Shown here piece after piece: positions 1 to 8,801 of a stretch of 64,000 bases of DNA (positions are counted from its first letter, which is position 1; every line of letters begins with the position of its first letter). The notes below the pieces were generated by a model, which saw only the letters and a list, made by a program, of their open reading frames with translations, searched no databases and had not been told where the DNA came from. The position numbers and the translations under genes are program-made. The DNA lies in NCBI RefSeq assembly GCF_026000115.1, contig NZ_AP026867.1, positions 5,134,001 through 5,198,000 on the forward strand, written 5' to 3'. The stretch is from Aureispira anguillae (GTDB lineage: Bacteria; Bacteroidota; Bacteroidia; Chitinophagales; Saprospiraceae).

Positions 1-73
1 CCCCAATACCTACACCATCAATTTTTCTACTCAAAATACCAGTCCACCAACTTATTTTGATTGGAATCCTTAG
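1..73 (+). CDS. 3' end of an unidentified gene (partial)
   Basis: An open frame enters from the left edge (first full codon at 2-4) and stops with TAG at 71-73, encoding only 23 residues that end TYFDWNP. The tail is rich in Thr, Pro and aromatic residues, which would suit the C-terminus of a secreted or surface protein, but this is too short to name. The convergent hairpin just downstream supports a real gene end here. Confidence 0.45.
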   Translation, partial: PNTYTINFSTQNTSPPTYFDWNP

Positions 74-105
74 TAACTGCCCTATTCTTTATCTAAAAGT
101 GTAGC

Positions 106-160
106 AATTTGAAAAATTTGAAAATGTGTAACAATTATCACATTTTCAAATTTTCAAATT
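106..160. terminator. Bidirectional terminator hairpin
   Basis: Arms at 106-128 and 139-160 pair over 22 bp with one bulged A and a 10-nt loop (TAACAATTAT). It lies between the gene ending at 73 on the plus strand and the hydrolase ending at 201 on the minus strand. The A/T-rich arms give T-runs on both strands, so it can serve both. Confidence 0.6.
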
Positions 161-200
161 AAAGGATCATCTATTTATTTTGCACTTGTACACGGCATAT

Positions 201-1586
201 TTACAAGCTTTTCATCCAATCCAAGATGAGCTTCATTGCCTCAGGTGAAAAAGTTTCTTCAATTTTTACATATTCTTCAACAGCACCTGTTTCGGAAGTT
301 TGAAACAAATGATTAAGATTGGGCAACAATGCCGTTTTTACCTTCTTATTTTTAGCTAATGCGGCACGAATTCCATCCAAATTTTGTTCCCCTGCTACCT
401 GAATATCTTTATCTCCATTAATCGCTAAGACAGGACATTTAACCTTTTTGAGATAATCAGCAGGATTAGAATTAATAAAATAGAACATCCAAGGGCTTCT
501 TAAAGCTGCGATACTCTGTCTTAAGGTAACTTCATCCCCTCCAATTTCTTTTTTATCTTCTTCGCTCAAGCTGCTAAGGTCTGGTTTTACCAACTCTAAT
601 AATTCATTGGTTCCCAATTTATTATTTTTATCATTTATAATAGCCTCGTACAATTTACCTCCTATCTTATTGGCCGTTTTTAGTAGTTTTTCATCTGTTC
701 CTTTCTGCACCATAATATCATAGCTTTGTTTCAGCAACAATTCATTTCCAGGTACTCCAGGACCTGCCAATAATACAATAAAAGCAATCTTCTTATCTTT
801 ACTAGCAACAATAGGCGCAATTAATCCTCCTTCACTGTGCCCCATCAAACCAATACGTTTAGGATCAATATTAGGATGTTTTTTCAGAAAATCAACCCCC
901 GCCATTACATCTGTAGCAAAATCAGCACTTGTTGCTTTCGAAAAGTCACCTCCAGAAGCCCCAACTCCTCGATCATCAAAACGCAATACAGCAAAACCAT
1001 TTCGAGTTAAGTAATCTGCCAACACCCAAAATGGTTTATGTTTTAGAATGGTTTCGTCTCTATCTTGTGGTCCAGAGCCTGAAATCAAAATTACAACAGG
1101 ATGTTTGCCTTCACCTTCTGGTAAAGTAAGGGTACCTGCTAAGTCAAATTTTTCTTTTTTATTTTCATACGTTACCTCTTCTATTGTATAAGGAAAAGGC
1201 GCTTGAGGTTCTTGCGGACGCTTATGGCTTTTTTTCTCTGCTCTTGTCAATTCTAAGGGCAAAGGCACTCCCTGTACCCAATTTCCTTTTATTGAAGTTT
1301 TATCCTCATTTAGAGTCCCTACATATTGAGCATGTGCAGCCGTTAAACTCATTGTAATTTCGTTGTTCTTAATCGTAACATCGTCCATCTTGAGGTCATA
1401 AGCCATCTGATCAGGGCTATCCATTGTTGCCTGCCAATCCCCTGCTGCATTCTTTTCAAGGTGAAAAATGATTTTTAGTTCTTGGGTACCTGCATTTAAC
1501 ATCCCTTCCCAAGTTCCCGTCCAGTCCTGCGCTCCGATTGTACTAGTCATCAGAATGACCAATAAACTGCTGATAAAATAATTCAT
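201..1586 (-). CDS. Secreted alpha/beta hydrolase (serine aminopeptidase/esterase-like)
   Basis: A 461-residue protein if started at the ATG at 1586, which gives a clean signal peptide (MNYFISSLLVILMTSTIGAQ); the longer frame to 1628 would bury that signal. After an N-terminal beta-rich domain of about 115 residues comes an alpha/beta hydrolase fold: an oxyanion-type ISGSGPQDRDE segment, the nucleophile elbow GHSEGG, an acid in NGDKDIQV, and the base in PNLNHLFQ near the end. This is the layout of Bacteroidota periplasmic S9/'alpha/beta hydrolase family' proteins, probably peptidases or esterases. Substrate unknown. The gene stands alone, converging on the gene at the left edge. Confidence 0.8.
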   Translation of the reverse strand: MNYFISSLLVILMTSTIGAQDWTGTWEGMLNAGTQELKIIFHLEKNAAGDWQATMDSPDQMAYDLKMDDVTIKNNEITMSLTAAHAQYVGTLNEDKTSIKGNWVQGVPLPLELTRAEKKSHKRPQEPQAPFPYTIEEVTYENKKEKFDLAGTLTLPEGEGKHPVVILISGSGPQDRDETILKHKPFWVLADYLTRNGFAVLRFDDRGVGASGGDFSKATSADFATDVMAGVDFLKKHPNIDPKRIGLMGHSEGGLIAPIVASKDKKIAFIVLLAGPGVPGNELLLKQSYDIMVQKGTDEKLLKTANKIGGKLYEAIINDKNNKLGTNELLELVKPDLSSLSEEDKKEIGGDEVTLRQSIAALRSPWMFYFINSNPADYLKKVKCPVLAINGDKDIQVAGEQNLDGIRAALAKNKKVKTALLPNLNHLFQTSETGAVEEYVKIEETFSPEAMKLILDWMKSL

Positions 1587-1697
1587 TTTGTATGGTATTA
1601 ATTGATTTAATAAAAAACATTTAGACATTTATCTAAATATATAACCTTAACGCCAGAAAAAGAAAGAAAGTTCTTGAATTTGTATTTTATGAGTTAA

Positions 1698-2000
1698 TAC
1701 TCCGTTGATTAGTTCGTGCGCTTTGCCTATGATCGCTTCACTCATTATTCCCTGCGGTCATGAGCGCTGCGCTTAGTTGTTCACTGCGTTCATGGATAAC
1801 ATTGGTTATCAGTTTTTTAATATTTTAAGCTACAAAAACATCTGATACTAATAATCAACTTGATGTGATTAGCTTCGCTGCTAGGTTAGCTCGTTATCAC
1901 TCGTGAGCCAGCAAGCTGGGTTCTGCGTGGTTACTGCGTGAGCCTTGTTACTCACTCTGTTCGTGAGGTCGCAAGCTCTGTTCGGGTTTTTAACGGAGTA
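1698..2000. repeat. Palindrome-rich repeat island A (TACTCCGTT ends)
   Basis: The 512-bp gap between the hydrolase and the kinase contains no convincing gene. A 303-bp block is bounded by TACTCCGTT (1698-1706) and its exact inverse AACGGAGTA (1992-2000). Inside are many short palindromes and a 54-bp stretch (1877-1930) that recurs with about two mismatches at 49740-49793. The same end pair bounds island B (24400-24768). No transposase is encoded, so this resembles a MITE or REP-type mosaic. Confidence 0.6.
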
Positions 2001-2098
2001 ATGATGAGTACAAGTGATAAAAAAAGATTAATATGATTGTAAGGATCAATTAAAATATTAATTTAGTATCACCCATTAGCCCTGTATATCGTATAAGC

Positions 2099-4225
2099 AT
2101 GAAAGTTTGGATACAACATCACAATAATACTCCACTACCAATTTTATTGGAAGAATCCCCCATAGCAAGTGGCGGAGAGGGCAGTTTATACAAAATTAAG
2201 TCCCCTAGTTCTCATCAGCATTTGGTTGCAAAAATATACCACCCTAACCGTAGAACAAAGCTTCGACATGAAAAGATTCTTTATTTACAAGCAACTCCCC
2301 CTAAAGGTTTTAGAAAGAAAACAGCCATTACTTTAGTTTGGCCTCAAGCCTTAGTTTCAGACAAAGAAGGGCACTTTATGGGCTTTTTGATGCCTTGGGT
2401 AGCAGGCGAAAAATTAGAATTGTTATGCCTTCCGAACCTTCCTAAAAAACACAGCAAAACATGGCATGACTTTGACTTTAATGTTGATGTAAATTTACAA
2501 AATCGCTTAGATCTATGTTATAAAATAGCTTTGGCCATTCAACACATTCACGATACCGAACGCTATATACTAATCGATCTAAAACCTGATAATATCATGG
2601 TTAGCCCTGAAGGCAACGTTGCCTTAGTCGATTTAGATTCTGTAGAAGTCGTAGAAGAAGGAATTACTCGCTATGATGCGCCTGTAGCAACACCAGAATA
2701 CACGCCACCCGATAGTTATTTGAACAACAACTTGGTTGATCCAACACAAGAAACGCCTTGGGATTGCTTTGGAATGGCAGTTATTTTTTATAAAATGCTA
2801 TTGGGTGTTCATCCTTATGCTGCTTCTGCCTTAGCTCCTTACGATCAATATAATAGCTTGTATGAAAAAATTGAACAGGGGCTATTTGTACACAACCCTA
2901 TCCTAAAAGGGCAGTTTGCCGTTATTCCCGAACTACACGACCGTTATCACAAACTTCCGTCTAGCATACAACAATTGTTTGAGCGCTGTTTTATCAAAGG
3001 GCATCACCAGCCTTTTGCCCGACCTAGCGCAGAGGAATGGGTGCAAGTACTTCGAGCCTATAACAAAGATCGAATAGTGGATGAATCTAAACTAAAAATT
3101 CCTCCTCTTGCCCTACATAAAATCCCCCATGATCTAGACTTGGAGCAGCTATTCACGCTTCCCATGATTTCCAAAATAAGTCAAGCGCCTAAAATTCAGC
3201 TAAAAAAGCCATTGGAAAAACAAGAGTTGCAAAATCGTCAACTTCCTATTGCCATACAGAACCCTGAAGTCATTCGCTCTCAGCGTTTTTTCAACTTTAT
3301 TGTCTTATTATTAATTATGGTCACGGCTACTGCTTTATCTATTATAATGCCTTGGTACCTAAGTCTTATTATCGGCAGTCTTGCCTATTTAGGCTTTAAC
3401 TACTCCACCTATAAAACTCGAAAATCAGCAGATCAAAAAGAAACAGTGGTTGGTATTTTAAACAAACAGCTAGGACAGTTTAAAGAATTAATTCAAATCG
3501 CTGAAGATTATGAAGCAAAAATTTCAGATTATGTAGAACGTATAAAACGTATACAGGAAAATAATCCTATTCCTTTAATCTCCAATTTACTAAAAAATCG
3601 GGGTATTATCCAGGAAAAAATAGATCGATTCTTTCAAACGATTAGAGTTGAAAAACAAAAACTAGTACGCCTAAAACGAACAGAAAAAGCTCGTTTTCAA
3701 GAACTTACAGCCTATTATCAAAAAAAAATCCAAACAGAAACCAAATTTTTATCCATTCAATCTTCTACACTGCGTCAAACGATCGCTTTACTAAAACGCC
3801 AATATCGTTTAGGATCGCTTAGTCGAGAAGAACAGACTCATTATAAGGATAATTTACACACCTTAGAAGCCTTGTTGATTCAGCAGGAGTTAGAACAAAT
3901 TGAGCAGGAAGAGCAATATTGGGAAAAAACTCAGGATATTATTTATCGTTGCCAAGAAGAACATCAAAAATTGATCGATGACATTCAACACTATCACCAA
4001 TCTATTAGTTCTAAAGAAGAAGCAGAAGTTAATTTTTTCATTGAAAAACAGCGCATTAATCGCTCTGAATTAAAACGATTACAATACGATTTGCAGCAGC
4101 TTGAAAAACCACTCCATGACCAAGTTGCGATCTGTCGTCAGGCCCAACAAAATGCAGAGTTGTACAAAAAAATTAATTATGGTCGACATTTACTAGAAAT
4201 GGTTGGGCTAGTCAAACCATTTTAA
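2099..4225 (+). CDS. Membrane-tethered serine/threonine protein kinase with coiled-coil tail
   Basis: This 708-residue protein begins with a eukaryotic-like kinase domain (about 15-340): glycine loop SGGEGSLYKI (24-33), lysine in VAKIY (K45), catalytic loop IDLKPDN (159-165) and metal site VDLDS (177-181). The usual HRD is LID and DFG is DLD, so the catalytic Asp, Asn and metal Asp remain but the preceding residues are altered. Two hydrophobic segments follow (about 398-436), then a long Lys/Glu/Gln-rich coiled coil to the C-terminus. The layout resembles YegI-like kinases, which often partner with vWA proteins and PP2C phosphatases; no such partner lies in this window. The small gene 25 bp downstream is probably co-transcribed. 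Confidence 0.8.
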   Translation: MKVWIQHHNNTPLPILLEESPIASGGEGSLYKIKSPSSHQHLVAKIYHPNRRTKLRHEKILYLQATPPKGFRKKTAITLVWPQALVSDKEGHFMGFLMPWVAGEKLELLCLPNLPKKHSKTWHDFDFNVDVNLQNRLDLCYKIALAIQHIHDTERYILIDLKPDNIMVSPEGNVALVDLDSVEVVEEGITRYDAPVATPEYTPPDSYLNNNLVDPTQETPWDCFGMAVIFYKMLLGVHPYAASALAPYDQYNSLYEKIEQGLFVHNPILKGQFAVIPELHDRYHKLPSSIQQLFERCFIKGHHQPFARPSAEEWVQVLRAYNKDRIVDESKLKIPPLALHKIPHDLDLEQLFTLPMISKISQAPKIQLKKPLEKQELQNRQLPIAIQNPEVIRSQRFFNFIVLLLIMVTATALSIIMPWYLSLIIGSLAYLGFNYSTYKTRKSADQKETVVGILNKQLGQFKELIQIAEDYEAKISDYVERIKRIQENNPIPLISNLLKNRGIIQEKIDRFFQTIRVEKQKLVRLKRTEKARFQELTAYYQKKIQTETKFLSIQSSTLRQTIALLKRQYRLGSLSREEQTHYKDNLHTLEALLIQQELEQIEQEEQYWEKTQDIIYRCQEEHQKLIDDIQHYHQSISSKEEAEVNFFIEKQRINRSELKRLQYDLQQLEKPLHDQVAICRQAQQNAELYKKINYGRHLLEMVGLVKPF

Positions 4226-4250
4226 CCCTCCTCTATCTAAATCAAATCAG

Positions 4251-4733
4251 ATGAACAGTAAAAACCTCCTTAAATTTATTCTCTATAGCATTGCGTTAAT
4301 ACTCCTTTCCTCTGGATTGACCTATTGGATGAGCAGTCATCAAGTAATTGCCCCTGCATCTATAGAGGTTTCCAATCCAGAAAACAATTGTGATATTCGG
4401 ACATGGTATAATTTCCAAGTTATTGCCATCGATCAGATGAATGAATATTGGATTCATCAAGGATTGGACTTAGAAACTCGTGCTCAAAAAGCATTTCTAT
4501 TGCGTCACAACGCTAGAAAATATGCTCGGTTTATGATGAAAGACAAAACAGAAGTTGCCAGCTTAGAACAACGAGATTTCAATAAATATGGCAATCCTGA
4601 TGGTCCGTCTTTTGAGTATTTACTCGAAAAAAATCAAACCAAAGGGCTTACAATCTCTGAATCCTACGAACAAATTATAAAAAGTGCGAGTCAAACCAAT
4701 CGCCGTCAGAATGCAGTTTGCCACACACACTAA
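4251..4733 (+). CDS. Small membrane-anchored protein, function unknown
   Basis: A 160-residue protein with one N-terminal transmembrane or uncleaved signal segment (about 9-26, LKFILYSIALILLSSGL) and a soluble, presumably periplasmic part with two cysteines (in NNCDIR and AVCHTH). I recognise no family. It follows the kinase by 25 bp with no terminator between and is closed by a strong hairpin, so the two form a likely two-gene operon; it may be a partner or target of the kinase, which is an inference from position only. Confidence 0.65.
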   Translation: MNSKNLLKFILYSIALILLSSGLTYWMSSHQVIAPASIEVSNPENNCDIRTWYNFQVIAIDQMNEYWIHQGLDLETRAQKAFLLRHNARKYARFMMKDKTEVASLEQRDFNKYGNPDGPSFEYLLEKNQTKGLTISESYEQIIKSASQTNRRQNAVCHTH

Positions 4734-4740
4734 CATTAGA

Positions 4741-4778
4741 TTAGAGCAAAGGTGCTACACTTAGAACCTTTGCTCTAA
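4741..4778. terminator. Hairpin between convergent genes
   Basis: TTAGAGCAAAGGT (4741-4753) pairs perfectly with ACCTTTGCTCTAA (4766-4778) across a 12-nt loop. It lies between the plus-strand kinase pair and the minus-strand TonB receptor. U-tracts are weak on both sides, so the terminator call rests on stem quality and place. Confidence 0.6.
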
Positions 4779-4793
4779 TAATTCTAATGAGTA

Positions 4794-7430
4794 CTAATTA
4801 ATTTCTCCTCCTTCTCCACCATCACCATTGCTGCTACCACTTCGTAAACGGCTGGCATTTTTAGAGCGTCCATCCCGAACATTAACTTTACCAAAACGAT
4901 ATGAAAAACGCAGTTCAAAAACAGGCGACTCCCATTGATGTTTCCCTGATTGCGAAAAGGAGCGCCCATCAGAAGTCTCAAATTGATACTGCCCGCCCAA
5001 TATTGGGTTCCGAACACTTAGTGTTACTGTTCCTTTGTTTTTAAGTACCTTTTGGCTAACAGAAAATGAATTCCAAGTGTAACCACCAGTCCAGCCCTGT
5101 GCTACTTTGGTTGGAATAGAATACCAAGCATAGAGCGAAATACGCATGCCAAATTTAAAGACAAAATTCATGTTTACATTCACATTTCCAGCAATTGCAT
5201 TAACAGAATAATCTTCATTTACATTGGTTCCATCTTGAATATTTTGGTACACAGACCCCGTAAGTCCAAAGTTCCACCATTTAAAAGGCACAAAGCGAGT
5301 CACCAATTCACCTCCCCACATATGGCTCGTACTAAAGTTGTAATGGGTAAGTACAGAAACGCCATCTTGACGTAAAGTTCTTAGTCGTACGATTTGGTCT
5401 GTATTGTACTTATAAAAAGCCGTTAACATAATTGTATTCCCTCCTTTCCAATAATTGACATAGCTTAATTCAACTGCATTGGTGTATTGTGGCAATAAAT
5501 AAGGGTTTCCATATCTCAAATTCAACGGATCACTATAGCTTGGAAAAGGGTTTAATGCCCAAGTAGATGGGCGTTGTATTCTTCGGCTAAAGCCCAATTG
5601 TACTTGTTGATTTTTGGGCAATTCGTACGATAGATGTACCGAAGGAAATATACTGGGATAGTTGTTTCTAAAGGTAGAATCAGTTGGATAAACCAAACGA
5701 GAATCTGCCAAAGTATATTCACCTCTTAATCCTAATTTGTAGCGAAATTTACCAATTTGCTGTGCAAAAGTTGCATAGACCGCATGGACCTGTTCTTGGT
5801 ATTGAAAATTATTGGTTCGTCCTGTATCGTTCAACATTTGCATTTGGTTATAATCAAAGGATTCAGAACTAAAATCATTGCCTAACCAACGAATATTGCC
5901 CTTATAACCAACCTCTAATTTCATTTTTTTATTAAAGGGGTGGGTATAATCAATGCGCATGGTTCCTTGGTGCATTTTGTTGTAATTGGTGGTATATTGA
6001 GAATCAGGCGTGCTGTTTGCCTCTGTCCAATCGGGTAAATACAATTGCTCTGAAAAGGTTTCAAATTCCGAATTGTTATTCATAGAATACTGCAAATCAA
6101 TCACCAGTTCTTGTTTGTCTCCCATTGTTCCTGAACGTCCCCCTGCACGACCATCTCCGCCACCATGCCAACGTCTTCGTCCCTTTCCATAAGAATCTTT
6201 AGAATTGTCACGGCGAGTCACTTCCTCTTGATTATTTTTATCTTTTTTCTTTTGTTTAAAAACTTTAGCATAAACGAGATTATACGTCATACTAAAACGG
6301 TTCCGACTACCATCATTTATACGCTCACTAATGGACATTTTTAGTTGATTGGCATCTAAATAGTCATACTGTATGTTACTACTATTCCCACCGCCACTTG
6401 GTCGAAGACGGGCTGCAATGGTTAAGGTATTATAGTCATCAAAATAATAATCCATTCCTATGCGAGCCATAGCTCCATTTCGAATTCTTTTTCTATCTGT
6501 AAACTGTTCTAAAAAGGAAGTATCTGTGGGTAAGGTAGTGGCTCTATAGTTATAATTTCGGCTATAGCTTTCTCTATAATTATAACTAAAGTTAGAAAAG
6601 ATATTGATTTTGTTGTTTCTAAAATTTAAACTCAAACCACCTCTATACTTTCCAAAGGGCACCCAAGTAGAGGTTCCAATAGAAACATTGGCAGACCCTG
6701 TGAAGCCCTCTAAAACATTCTTTTTTAGTACAATATTAATAATTCCAGAGGCACCTTCTGGATCATATTTGGCAGATGGGCTGGTAATTAATTCTACTTT
6801 TTTTACTGTATTGGCAGGCAATTGATCCAATATTTCTGCTTGGCTATCTCCTGTTAATCCTGTCGGTTTTCCATTGATATAAACCTGCACAGCAGCACCC
6901 CGAATTTTGACAGCACCATCAAAGTCAACTTCTACCGTTGGTGTATTGCGTAATATTTCCGTTGCATTCTCACTATCGCCCAAGTTCGTTTTATCTACAT
7001 TAAAAACTCTTTTATCTAATCCCAATTGAAAAACTGCTTTGTCTGCTGTAACCTCTGCTGTTTTTAGGGTAGCTTCTGTTGGAGCAACATAAATTTTTTC
7101 TAAATCAACAGTAGGCTGATTCGGAAATATCTTTAGCATTGGGACGGTATACGTACTGTAGCCCATATAACTAATGGTCACTCGATGTCTGCCAATTGGC
7201 AATTGATCAATTTCAAACTTTCCTTTCTCATCGGTTATCATTCCCCCCACCAAAGCAGAATCACGCATTCTAAAAACAGAAACAGTAGCAAATTCTAAGG
7301 GCTTCTGGCTAATAGAGTCATAAACGGTTCCACTAAGCTTTCCTATTTTGGGCATTTCTCGTCCCCCAGGCTGTGCCTGACCAATAACTATTAATGAGAT
7401 GAATAATAAAGTAGTAAATAAAGATTTCAT
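4794..7430 (-). CDS. TonB-dependent receptor (outer-membrane beta-barrel family)
   Basis: An 878-residue outer-membrane protein: signal peptide (1-19, ending GQAQ), a carboxypeptidase-regulatory-like domain (about 30-110, LSGTVYDSISQKPLEFATV), a plug with RGAAVQVYINGKPTG, and a C-terminal barrel of the OMP_b-brl_3 type. Two oddities are an Arg/Gly/Lys-rich insert (about 395-440, RRDNSKDSYGKGRRRWHGGG) and a Gly/Asn/Ser-rich tail after the last strand. It is the last gene of the minus-strand run holding the RiPP-like locus, 167 bp downstream of the HExxH-like gene, so it could handle that product; this is inference. The ligand cannot be told from sequence. Confidence 0.85.
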   Translation of the reverse strand: MKSLFTTLLFISLIVIGQAQPGGREMPKIGKLSGTVYDSISQKPLEFATVSVFRMRDSALVGGMITDEKGKFEIDQLPIGRHRVTISYMGYSTYTVPMLKIFPNQPTVDLEKIYVAPTEATLKTAEVTADKAVFQLGLDKRVFNVDKTNLGDSENATEILRNTPTVEVDFDGAVKIRGAAVQVYINGKPTGLTGDSQAEILDQLPANTVKKVELITSPSAKYDPEGASGIINIVLKKNVLEGFTGSANVSIGTSTWVPFGKYRGGLSLNFRNNKINIFSNFSYNYRESYSRNYNYRATTLPTDTSFLEQFTDRKRIRNGAMARIGMDYYFDDYNTLTIAARLRPSGGGNSSNIQYDYLDANQLKMSISERINDGSRNRFSMTYNLVYAKVFKQKKKDKNNQEEVTRRDNSKDSYGKGRRRWHGGGDGRAGGRSGTMGDKQELVIDLQYSMNNNSEFETFSEQLYLPDWTEANSTPDSQYTTNYNKMHQGTMRIDYTHPFNKKMKLEVGYKGNIRWLGNDFSSESFDYNQMQMLNDTGRTNNFQYQEQVHAVYATFAQQIGKFRYKLGLRGEYTLADSRLVYPTDSTFRNNYPSIFPSVHLSYELPKNQQVQLGFSRRIQRPSTWALNPFPSYSDPLNLRYGNPYLLPQYTNAVELSYVNYWKGGNTIMLTAFYKYNTDQIVRLRTLRQDGVSVLTHYNFSTSHMWGGELVTRFVPFKWWNFGLTGSVYQNIQDGTNVNEDYSVNAIAGNVNVNMNFVFKFGMRISLYAWYSIPTKVAQGWTGGYTWNSFSVSQKVLKNKGTVTLSVRNPILGGQYQFETSDGRSFSQSGKHQWESPVFELRFSYRFGKVNVRDGRSKNASRLRSGSSNGDGGEGGEIN

Positions 7431-7597
7431 GATTTATCCTATTGATAATATTTGTAATGTTCTTGGGTGCTGCCCCAAGTGTGAATAAATGACTGCGTCA
7501 TTTAAGACAGCAATAGGATTACTTGGTTTAATTTAATAATAGGATAAAGGACAAAGTGTTCTATTTAATAGATAAACCATCTAATTTTATCGATTGA

Positions 7598-8794
7598 TTA
7601 ACTCCATTTTAATTCACCTAAAGGGTTATCTCGTTTAAATTTTTGATAGTTAAATACCACAGGATGAGATGCCATATCAAAGTCAAAAAATGAAGGATTA
7701 TTCTTAATGTTATTGTCCAATTTTTGGTAATAATGGGAAAAAAGAGCCTGCCCTTTAGGCGTAAAAACGGTTGTCAAGGGAATTTGCTCTAAGCCAATAT
7801 TATGGCGATTCTTATTGATTGCAATTCTGCCCTTTAATTCGTGCAAAATCTCTGGGTCAAATCCTGGGTTTTTCTTTATTATTTCCAAAAATGAATCAAC
7901 AATCTGCCCCGTAGTATAAATCCCATGCAAGGCACTATATAAGGTTCTATCGTCCTCATTGTTCAAATAGTTGCCAATTGTCTCGTTATGATTCACCAAA
8001 AAGAATTCTTCTATATTGCACGTCATTGCATTAAAGACAATATGGGAACATTGATGGATCAATTCCTCTAGGAAAAAGGTGACATTGCTGTTTTCATTTA
8101 CATTTAAATAAGTTGTTCCATGTGCCTCACGAGTAGCAAAATTCCTAAGTTCAGAAGAGGAAAAAAGAATAATCTTTCGAGTACTTAAGGCATATTTCTC
8201 AAATTCATTGGGCAAATGTTCTTTTAGCAAGGCTAATGCCTGCTCCAAAGCGATTTGAAACGGTTCAACAGCGATGGGGGCAGTAGATAATAATTCGTTG
8301 ATGAGCGTTGCTTTGGCATTGGGCCAAGCATAAAACAAATCTTCAGAATGTGGATCAATCGAACTACTCAACTCTATAGAAGGGATTGTTGTTAAATAAT
8401 TGATGGGTAAAAAATCAAATACCACACGTTCCTCCCCCTGTTTTAGTACAATTGTATTGCGTTCTGGTTGATAATTTAATTCAAAAAAAGTGCTTGGCTT
8501 CTCCGTTTTTAGGTAACCATAATTGGGCAAATAAACCACCCCATTTTGATTTGAAAACACCTTAAATTGCAAGGGCTTATGTTCTAATTCAGCATAACCA
8601 AATAAGATCTGCTGATTCGTCATTTTTGGATTTTTTCTGCCACAGTAGCCAAATAATAAAGGCTCTAGAAAGATTTTATCGTCGTAAAAATCTAGCCGTT
8701 CAAAAATAGTGGAATCTTCTTGATACAAAGCAGTTTTAATGATGTCACAAAAACTTCCTTGCCCATCTATTAACAATTTTCTTTCGTTATCCAT
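7598..8794 (-). CDS. HExxH-type peptide hydroxylase-like protein (variant HQCSH motif)
   Basis: A 398-residue protein with a helical core around EELIHQCSHIVFNAM (H247, H251), followed by NHNE and DDRTLYSALHGIYT (about 281-294). The spacing and the later 'DxR...LHGxY' segment match what I recall of the HEXXH-containing peptide-modification family (alpha-ketoglutarate-HExxH beta-hydroxylases), here with Gln in place of the Glu. In that family the two histidines would bind iron. The gene starts 7 bp after the methyltransferase-like gene ends, so they are co-transcribed. Predicted role: modification of the precursor peptides encoded at 13984-14870. Because of the E-to-Q change and remote similarity, activity is uncertain; it could be an inactive scaffold. 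Confidence 0.5.
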   Translation of the reverse strand: MDNERKLLIDGQGSFCDIIKTALYQEDSTIFERLDFYDDKIFLEPLLFGYCGRKNPKMTNQQILFGYAELEHKPLQFKVFSNQNGVVYLPNYGYLKTEKPSTFFELNYQPERNTIVLKQGEERVVFDFLPINYLTTIPSIELSSSIDPHSEDLFYAWPNAKATLINELLSTAPIAVEPFQIALEQALALLKEHLPNEFEKYALSTRKIILFSSSELRNFATREAHGTTYLNVNENSNVTFFLEELIHQCSHIVFNAMTCNIEEFFLVNHNETIGNYLNNEDDRTLYSALHGIYTTGQIVDSFLEIIKKNPGFDPEILHELKGRIAINKNRHNIGLEQIPLTTVFTPKGQALFSHYYQKLDNNIKNNPSFFDFDMASHPVVFNYQKFKRDNPLGELKWS

Positions 8795-8801
8795 GGTTTA
8801 T

